A program made the position numbers and the translations under genes. From NCBI GenBank assembly GCA_949751835.1, contig CATKHK010000080.1, forward strand, positions 62,001 through 126,000: DNA of 64,000 nucleotides. The letters are read 5' to 3'. The stretch comes from Blepharisma japonicum. Lineage: Eukaryota; Ciliophora; Heterotrichea; Heterotrichida; Blepharismidae. Below are positions 58,240 to 64,000 of this stretch, piece after piece (the first letter of the stretch is position 1; each line of letters begins with the position of its first letter). Under the pieces are notes generated by a model that did not search any database, was not told the origin of the DNA, and saw nothing but the letters and a program-made list of their open reading frames with translations.

Positions 58240-59589
58240 TTAATAAACTTTGCCTTTAATTAACCTCTGCAACCTAGCTTTCTTTATTGGAACAAAATTG
58301 TTCGGGAGTATTCTGGTCTTTATTTTTACACATTCTACCTCAAAATCTCCTCTTTCCCTATTTATTTCTTGTGAGCGACTTTTCAGACTTCTGGATCTGA
58401 AACTCATAGATTTTAGTTTTTTACAAAACCATCTGTGCCCTACCGCTATTTCAGGAAGGATTCTATTCTCAGGATTAGGATCAGTCAACCTTTTGATTAA
58501 GTTGATAGCGTCTTTTGATATGTATTTTCATGCATGGTCATTGAAATTTATTATACACTCAGTGTTTTTTACAAGGATATCTTTTACTGACTCACTGTAA
58601 AAAGGCATTTTTCCGGATAGTAATATATACATAATGATCCCTACAGAAAACAAATCACTTTTGGTGCCATATGGTTGCCTCCTGAGGATCTCGGGAGCGA
58701 TATAGCCAGGCGTGCCACATCTGAGCTTTAGGTCTCCTGTGGCTTCTGTGGCTAATCCAAAATCAGCAAGCTTAAAGTCGTAGTCGTTTTCATAGGAATC
58801 CATAAGGATGTTTTCGAGTTTTATATCTCTATGCACAATATTTTGGGAATTTAAGTAATCTAGCACACATAAAAGCTTTTGGCTCATCTTAGCTACATCT
58901 TTCTCAGTGAAATTATCTTTCATGAGAACTCTGGTATAAAGATCTTCTCCTTTGGCATAATCTAAAACTAAATGTACATTGTCTTCATCTTCATAAATTT
59001 TATGAAGTTTTATTATATTTGGATGATTTAATTTTCTCATAATTTTTATTTCCTTTATGAGTGCTTCGTAGTTTTCTTGGTTTCCTTTGATTTCTCGCTT
59101 ATCGATAGATTTGATGGCATACTTTTTACAATCTTTTCGATATTTAGCTAGAAAAACTTTGGAGTAGGCTCCTCTTCCGAGAACCATTTCAAGCTCATAA
59201 TCATCTTCGAGATCAGTTAGAATCCCTACATATGACAGTTTTTCGAGCCATAAATCCAGCTCTTCTTTGTTTTTTACATAAAAATCTTGGCTTGCATTCT
59301 GGTGTCCAAGGCTAAAGCCATATCTAGCAATATCATCTTTCTCCTCTACAAAGGGCTCTATCAGCTTCCATTGGATATTTACAGTACTTACAGGGATTTT
59401 TGAGCCAGCTTCAAGCCTTATAAGGGCTTTATCAGACAAAATGTAAGTGTTTTCTATTAGAAAACCCGGCTTTTTAGCCTCTGATAGCTGCCCTTTGAAG
59501 ACTTCTTTGATTTCCTCATGGTTGAAAGGCGTTCAAAACTCATAAGAGCCTTGCTCAAGTTGGTTTATTGACAAGAATAGCGACTGCAT
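58240..59589 (-). CDS. PH-domain Ser/Thr protein kinase 1
   Basis: 449 aa, TAA stop. TGA at 58528-58530 joins the kinase core to its C-lobe, and a further upstream TGA (Trp 19) lies in the N-terminal part. The start at 59589 gives MQSLFLSINQLEQGSYEFW, aligning with the FW motif near the start of the two sister genes. Residues about 30-125 look like a PH domain (FKGQLSE..., IQWKLIEPF, FYVKNKEELDLWLEKL). The kinase domain begins at about 131 with GRGAYSKVF and AIK, then HRDIKLEN, DFGLA, GTPGYIAPEI and a C-lobe ending near 400; all catalytic residues are present. CAMK-like. PH domains usually target lipids or partners at membranes. Substrate unknown. Confidence 0.92.
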
Positions 59590-60491
59590 AACAAAATAAA
59601 CTTAATTTAAAATAGAGAAAACTAAGTGGCTCATATTTAAGATTTCGACCCAGTGCAAGAGCTACGTCATTTTTATAAAAATAACTTTTCTCAGGTCTTT
59701 TCTTGATCTTTATATAGCCATAATTTAGAGAATAATTAGGGCAAGCTGCCAGATGATGAAACATTTTTACTGTGTATTAAACTGGCCAACTTTAAACTAA
59801 ACTAGTAAATAACTAATTAAGGATGCTTTTGCCTTTTCATAAGTAAATAACACATAATGTAATAGTCCAAAGTGGATTAGACAAGGCCAAATTTACTTTT
59901 ATCATTGCTAACCATTTTTATTATGCAACAGCTAGAAGGATAATGATTAAAATTAAAAGGGATAAATAGTCTTTTGATTAGAAATACCTTGGAAATTTTA
60001 AAATATGCAAACATAATTCATTTTACTCAAATTATTTGTATTTCTGCAAATATAGAAGCACCAAAAAAATTTAAATTCTATTTAGTCGTTTTTAAGCTTA
60101 GATTTTATTTTATTTGATTCGATTTAATTTGACATAATTATTTCTACCTTAGACGACTAAATTTCTATCAAATTCATATTACAAAAAAATTATCACAAAG
60201 TGCTTCAATAATGCACAACAATTAAATTAAACTTAAAAAATGAAACAAATGCATCTAGTTGCTTCTTTAACATTCTTAATAATATAATAATAAGCTTCTT
60301 AGGTAAATTTAATTTTTGAAACAAAAAAAAATGAATATGAAACAAATTCTGAATTTATGTCAAAAAATTCTTATATTTAGAAAAGAAATGAATATTTTAA
60401 AAATATATATTTTAATAATATTTTACTACCAAAAATAACTGAAAAGTCTAATATGGTCCATTTTTTAATAAAATCTGTAATTATATTATTC
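59590..60491. other. Divergent intergenic region of two PH-kinase genes
   Basis: AT-rich. An open frame on the minus strand (59555-59764) overlaps the kinase start in another frame and is not supported. The stretch 59590-59680 reappears in degraded form at about 62150-62235. Confidence 0.5.
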
Positions 60492-61841
60492 ATGTCAATC
60501 TTTTCATCGTTCGATAAAAGCTCTCAAAATCCGGCTGAATTTTGGAGATCCTGTAGCAGTATCAATTTAACCCTTCAAGAGCTGTATCGAGGAAAGCTTT
60601 TGGAGGTAATAGATATTGGTACTGCTATTGAACGCAATTTCGCCCTTACCAAAAAACATTTGATAAAACTAGATTTATCAGAAAATCCAGAAATGATAGT
60701 ATCACTCGAGTGGAAGCTGATATCACCTTTTCAAGAAAATCACGAAAATAATACTAGATTTGGGTTCACACTTGGATTTAAAAACTCTGCAAAAGATTTT
60801 TATGTCGAAAATGAAGATGAACTTAACAAGTGAATGAGTTATTTATCAAAAATTGGAATCATGACAGATATTGAAGACTCTTATACACTTGAGAAAATTA
60901 TAGGAAGAGGCGGAAATTCTACGGTTTATTTGGCGAAAACTGTTATAAATTCAACAATTTTTGCTGTGAAGTCTATTTCAAAAAGCTTAACTTCTCAAAG
61001 CATAGAATCTATAGCGTGTGAAATCAAAATTATGAGAAAGCTCAATCACCCTAATATAGTCCGCTTGCATCAAGTATTTGAAAGTCAAACCCATATTTAT
61101 ATGGTTTTAGACTATGTTGAAGGAGGCAACTTATATGAAAAAATTATCAAAAAAAAGACCCTTCCAGAGTCTTCTGTACTTAAATTTTGCAGAGAATTGC
61201 TAAAAGTACTGAAGTACTTAAACTCAAAAAAGATCGTGCACAGAGATATTAAATTAGAGAACATTTTATTAAATAGTCAAGATGATAATCTTGATTTTAA
61301 GTTAGCTGACTTTGGCCTAGCAACAAAAGTAACTGATGAGCTAACCTTAAGATGTGGATCGCCAGGATATATAGCCCCAGAAATCTTGAGAAAAGAGAAG
61401 TATGGGTACAAAGTTGATGTTTTTGGAGCTGGAGTTATTATATATACTTTACTTACAGGCAAAATGCCATTTTTTGGGCATTTTCAAGAAAAAGTGCTAG
61501 AGAAAAACAGAGAATGTAATATAAATTTCCATGATGATACTTTGCACCACATCTCCAAAGAATGCATTGAGTTACTTCAAAAAATGACTTGTCCATGTCC
61601 AGGTCTACGAATTTCTCCACGAAGAGCATTAAAACATAAATGCTTTACAAAATTTTTAGCAAGAAAAAAACCATTCAATCAGTCTGTAAGTTTGTTTGAG
61701 CGCAAAAGCTCAAGAAAAGGCTTAATAGTTCTTTCAAAATCTTTTGAAATTTCGAAAGTTAAAACTATTGTCCTTCAAACAAATTTTATGCCTATGAAGA
61801 AAGTAAATGAATTAAGAAAAAAGCTTATGAAATTGATATAA
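60492..61841 (+). CDS. PH-domain Ser/Thr protein kinase 2
   Basis: 449 aa, TAA stop; TGA at 60831-60833 is Trp. The start at 60492 (MSIFSSFDKSSQNPAEFW) aligns with kinase 3; an in-frame ATG at 60453 would add a hydrophobic stretch. PH-like region at about 27-118 (YRGKLLEVIDIG, FALTKKHLIKLD, LEWKLISPF, DFYVENEDELNKW). Kinase domain with GRGGNSTVYLAK, FAVKS, HRDIKLEN, DFGLATK, GSPGYIAPEIL and TGKMPFFG; catalytic residues all present. The glycine-rich loop reads GRGGNST, slightly unusual. The basic C-terminal tail (about 380-449) is also seen in kinase 1. CAMK-like in character. Same length as kinase 1, and the pair is divergent. Confidence 0.92.
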
Positions 61842-63187
61842 TTAATTTTAGGTTTTTATTAAAATTTTTGCACTCATTCTCAGATAATTTAATTTAATAA
61901 ATTTTATGATAGATAAGGATACTTTGCTAAAAAAAATTGCCTTTTCTCAATCAAAAGGCCCTATAAGTTTTCAATGAACATTTAAAAAACTTTCGAGCTA
62001 GTTTATATTTTATAAGAGTTTTACCGGACTAAATATAAGCATTTTCTATTATAGAATAGGCTTTTAGCCTCTGATAGTTTCCCTTCCAAAAGACCCTTTA
62101 TTTCTCGAGCTCGAAAAATGCCTAAATTTTGATAGATTATGCCTATCTTGAATTTTTGATAAAATATTTCGCATAAGATTTAATTCAAAAATTAAAAAAA
62201 CTAAGTGACGAATCATTAAGAATTTAGCTATAGAAGCAGTTGCGTTTTGTGTACTCATCTGTTATAATTTAAATAGTTAAATACTTTAAAATAAATAGAT
62301 TTATAATTAAAATCTTTAAAGTAATTTATTAGCCATTTTTAGATGCCGAAATATTATAATTAGACTAAATTAAAAGCTTTAAGGCTAATTTACAATAAAC
62401 ATTGAGGAATCACTTATTTTTAAATACTGATAAACAAATTTGCAAAAATAAATAAAATCTACGATACAATTCTGTGAAATTTTATTAAGCAATAGAATAT
62501 ATTATATTATAATTATAAAATTAAATAAATCAAAACCTTTTTATTTGGAAACTAGGTAACTTGAAAGCAAAAATATTTATACTATTACCCCTTGCATTAA
62601 CTTTGCTTTAAATCTCTAATTAGTCATTAACCTTAAATCTTTAGGGTTTCTCATCTGTAGCGAGCAAGCTGGATATAAATTTCTTATGACGTATTTCATA
62701 GCAAATTTTAAATGGAGAGGAAAAAAATATAAATTCGTCCCAATTCTATGCTTCTATGGTAATTTCTCTATTTAGAAAGTACGATGAATTTAGGGAAATA
62801 TATCGCTTGATATTAATTTTGTATATATAGCTTTGAGGATGTTTTATATTGGCTTTTAAGAAGGTAGCAGCACCATTTTCTGAGTTAGAGTTCATATATA
62901 TATGTCTTCTCTTAGTTTTAGCCAGGATTTATCTTCTTAGATCTGAGATATGCGTAGGCTCTAATTATGAACCAGCTGCGGTTGCAATTTTATTCTGACA
63001 GCTTATTTTCTCTATTCTAGTATAAGATTTTGAAGAGTCTTTTGTTTTTGAAACTAAATAAAAAACAGAATTCAAATTACTACTCAAAAAGTAAAACTAT
63101 AAAGAATAAGCAATTAAAATTAATAATTAAACAGATATATAAAATATGGCAAGACATTTTGATAAATTCTAAAATTAATATATTAAA
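61842..63187. other. Intergenic between PH-kinases 2 and 3
   Basis: AT-rich, no working gene. It contains the kinase-head relic listed next. The part at 62560-63050 is less AT-rich and has no open frame; its origin was not identified. Confidence 0.5.
62036..62235 (-). pseudogene. Relic of a PH-kinase 5' end
   Basis: The plus-strand string TTTTAGCCTCTGATAG near 62061 also occurs in the N-terminal coding part of kinase 1 (59477-59492). The following sequence keeps the same order of landmarks, including AAAACTAAGTG in the kinase 1 upstream region (59618) and here (62197). Only the head and upstream region remain, without an open frame to a kinase domain. Confidence 0.7.
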
Positions 63188-64000
63188 ATGACAACATTAG
63201 GATCGCTTGATAGAACCTTTCAAAATCCACTTAAATTTTGAAAGTCCTGCAATAAAATTCCTTTAGCTCCTCGTGAGCTATACCGAGGAAAGCTTTTGGA
63301 AGTTATAGAGACTGGAATAACTATAGAGTGCAACTTTGCACTTACAAAGAAATATTTAATTAAACTAGATATATCAGGGTCCCCAAGCATGATGGCATCC
63401 CTTGAATGGAAGCAGATTACAGTTTTTCAAGAAAATCTTGAAATAGGGTTTTCCCTTGGATGTAAAAAATTTTATGTTGAAAATGAAGACGAACTAAACA
63501 ATTGGATAAATTATTTATCAAAAATTGCAATAATGTCCGACATTCAACACTATTATACATTTGAGAAAATCATTGGAAAAGGGTCAAATTCTACTGTTTA
63601 TTTGGGAAAAAAGGTTGCAAGCTCAAAATTTTTTGCAATAAAATCCATTTCAAAAAGATTAACTTCTCAAAGCTTAGAGTCCATTGCAAGTGAAATAAAA
63701 ATTATGAGGAAGCTTAACCACCCTAATATTTTAAATCTCCATCAAGTATTTGAAAATGAAACACACATTTATATGATTTTAGACTATGTTGAAGGAGGGA
63801 ATTTATACGAAAAAATCATTAAAAAAAAGACCCTTCCAGAAACTTTGGTGATGAAATTTTGTAGAGAGTTTTTGAATGTACTAAAGTATTTAAATTCAAA
63901 AAAAATTATACACAGAGATATTAAATTAGAGAACATTTTATTAACTAGCCAAGATGATAGTCTTGAATTTAAACTAGCTGATTTTGGTTTAGCAACAAAA
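63188..64000 (+). CDS. PH-domain Ser/Thr protein kinase 3 (cut by window end)
   Basis: 271 codons are visible and the frame is open to the last base. Starts MTTLGSLDRTFQNPLKFWK (Trp from TGA at 63239). PH-like region (YRGKLLEVIETG, FALTKKYLIKLD, LEWKQITVF, FYVENEDELNNWINYL), then the kinase domain with GKGSNSTVYLG, FAIKS, HRDIKLEN and DFGLATK. It is clearly a tandem duplicate of kinase 2, sharing long identical runs such as EIKIMRKLNHPNI. Catalytic Lys, HRD and DFG are all present in the visible part. The C-lobe and tail lie outside the window. Confidence 0.92.

Noticed and set aside
59555-59764. 69-codon frame upstream of PH-kinase 1
   Set aside because: Overlaps the kinase start in another frame and has no recognisable domain.
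62064-62258. 64-codon minus-strand frame in the kinase 2/3 spacer
   Set aside because: Falls in the kinase-head relic and is not in the kinase frame; treated as pseudogene sequence.
1-64000. Bacterial operons, ribosome-binding sites, CRISPR arrays, insertion sequences, rRNA genes or telomere arrays
   Set aside because: None seen. Gene families, introns and code are eukaryotic; single CCCTAA-like words occur but no tandem array.

Overview
The window is nuclear DNA of a ciliate, most likely a heterotrich close to Blepharisma (macronuclear genome). Three things in the sequence point there. (1) UGA is a Trp codon: many reading frames run through in-frame TGA exactly where a family needs Trp, for example after the DHHC-Cys-Pro of a palmitoyltransferase, before the Arg-Pro of UBC9 and in the GYPTL region of a thioredoxin. 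Real ends are always TAA or TAG. (2) Introns are tiny: seven clear GT..AG introns of 15 or 16 nt restore reading frames in four genes. (3) The DNA is very AT-rich with eukaryotic protein families. Assignment to Blepharisma is inference from known heterotrich features, not a database match. Because of UGA=Trp, standard-code ORFs here are fragments, and the coordinates below are for the joined genes.

Layout. 1-5000: C-terminal part of a SNF5-like chromatin-remodelling subunit, an SDE2-like protein only 7 nt behind it, a coiled-coil gene, and a secreted furin-repeat protein. 5.4-9 kb: a CCT-motif protein, a one-domain secreted thioredoxin/PDI, a PP2C phosphatase with a 16-nt intron, and a tRNA-Leu(AAG). 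9.0-13.5 kb: a ferlin with multiple C2 domains and a C-terminal membrane anchor. 13.9-29 kb: a tandem array on the minus strand of three large receptor-like proteins (1135-1140 aa), each with two flytrap-like extracellular regions and a polytopic membrane region. The array also holds a broken N-terminal copy, a ferlin 3' pseudogene fragment and duplicated flanks, so a ferlin-plus-receptor block was duplicated and partly eroded. A kelch-like gene sits between copies.

29.4-35.7 kb: a giant coiled-coil protein (1824 aa) with five 26-residue repeats and a small N-myristoylation-type protein. 36-41 kb: a LITAF-domain protein, UBC9, and a STAND-type NTPase fused to a coiled coil (two 15-nt introns). 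41.5-46.8 kb: a B-box/kelch protein, a Rab-like protein lacking the key GTP-binding residues (two 15-nt introns), a DHHC palmitoyltransferase, and two related kelch-like genes, one of them an internally deleted miniature. 46.9-55.3 kb: a cytosolic carboxypeptidase of the AGBL/CCP (tubulin-modifying) family and a 1857-aa coiled-coil/EF-hand protein with an SR-rich tail. 56.8-64 kb: another B-box/kelch gene and three PH-domain protein kinases (the last cut by the window end), with a kinase-head relic between the last two.

There is no operon-like pathway. Shared themes are membrane signalling (receptors, PH kinases, PP2C, Rab-like, DHHC, myristoylated protein), membrane fusion and trafficking (ferlin, LITAF), and the large cortex/cilia-type cytoskeleton typical of ciliates (giant coiled coils, CCP). 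Gene packing is tight: convergent stops can be 30-60 bp apart and divergent starts about 34 bp.
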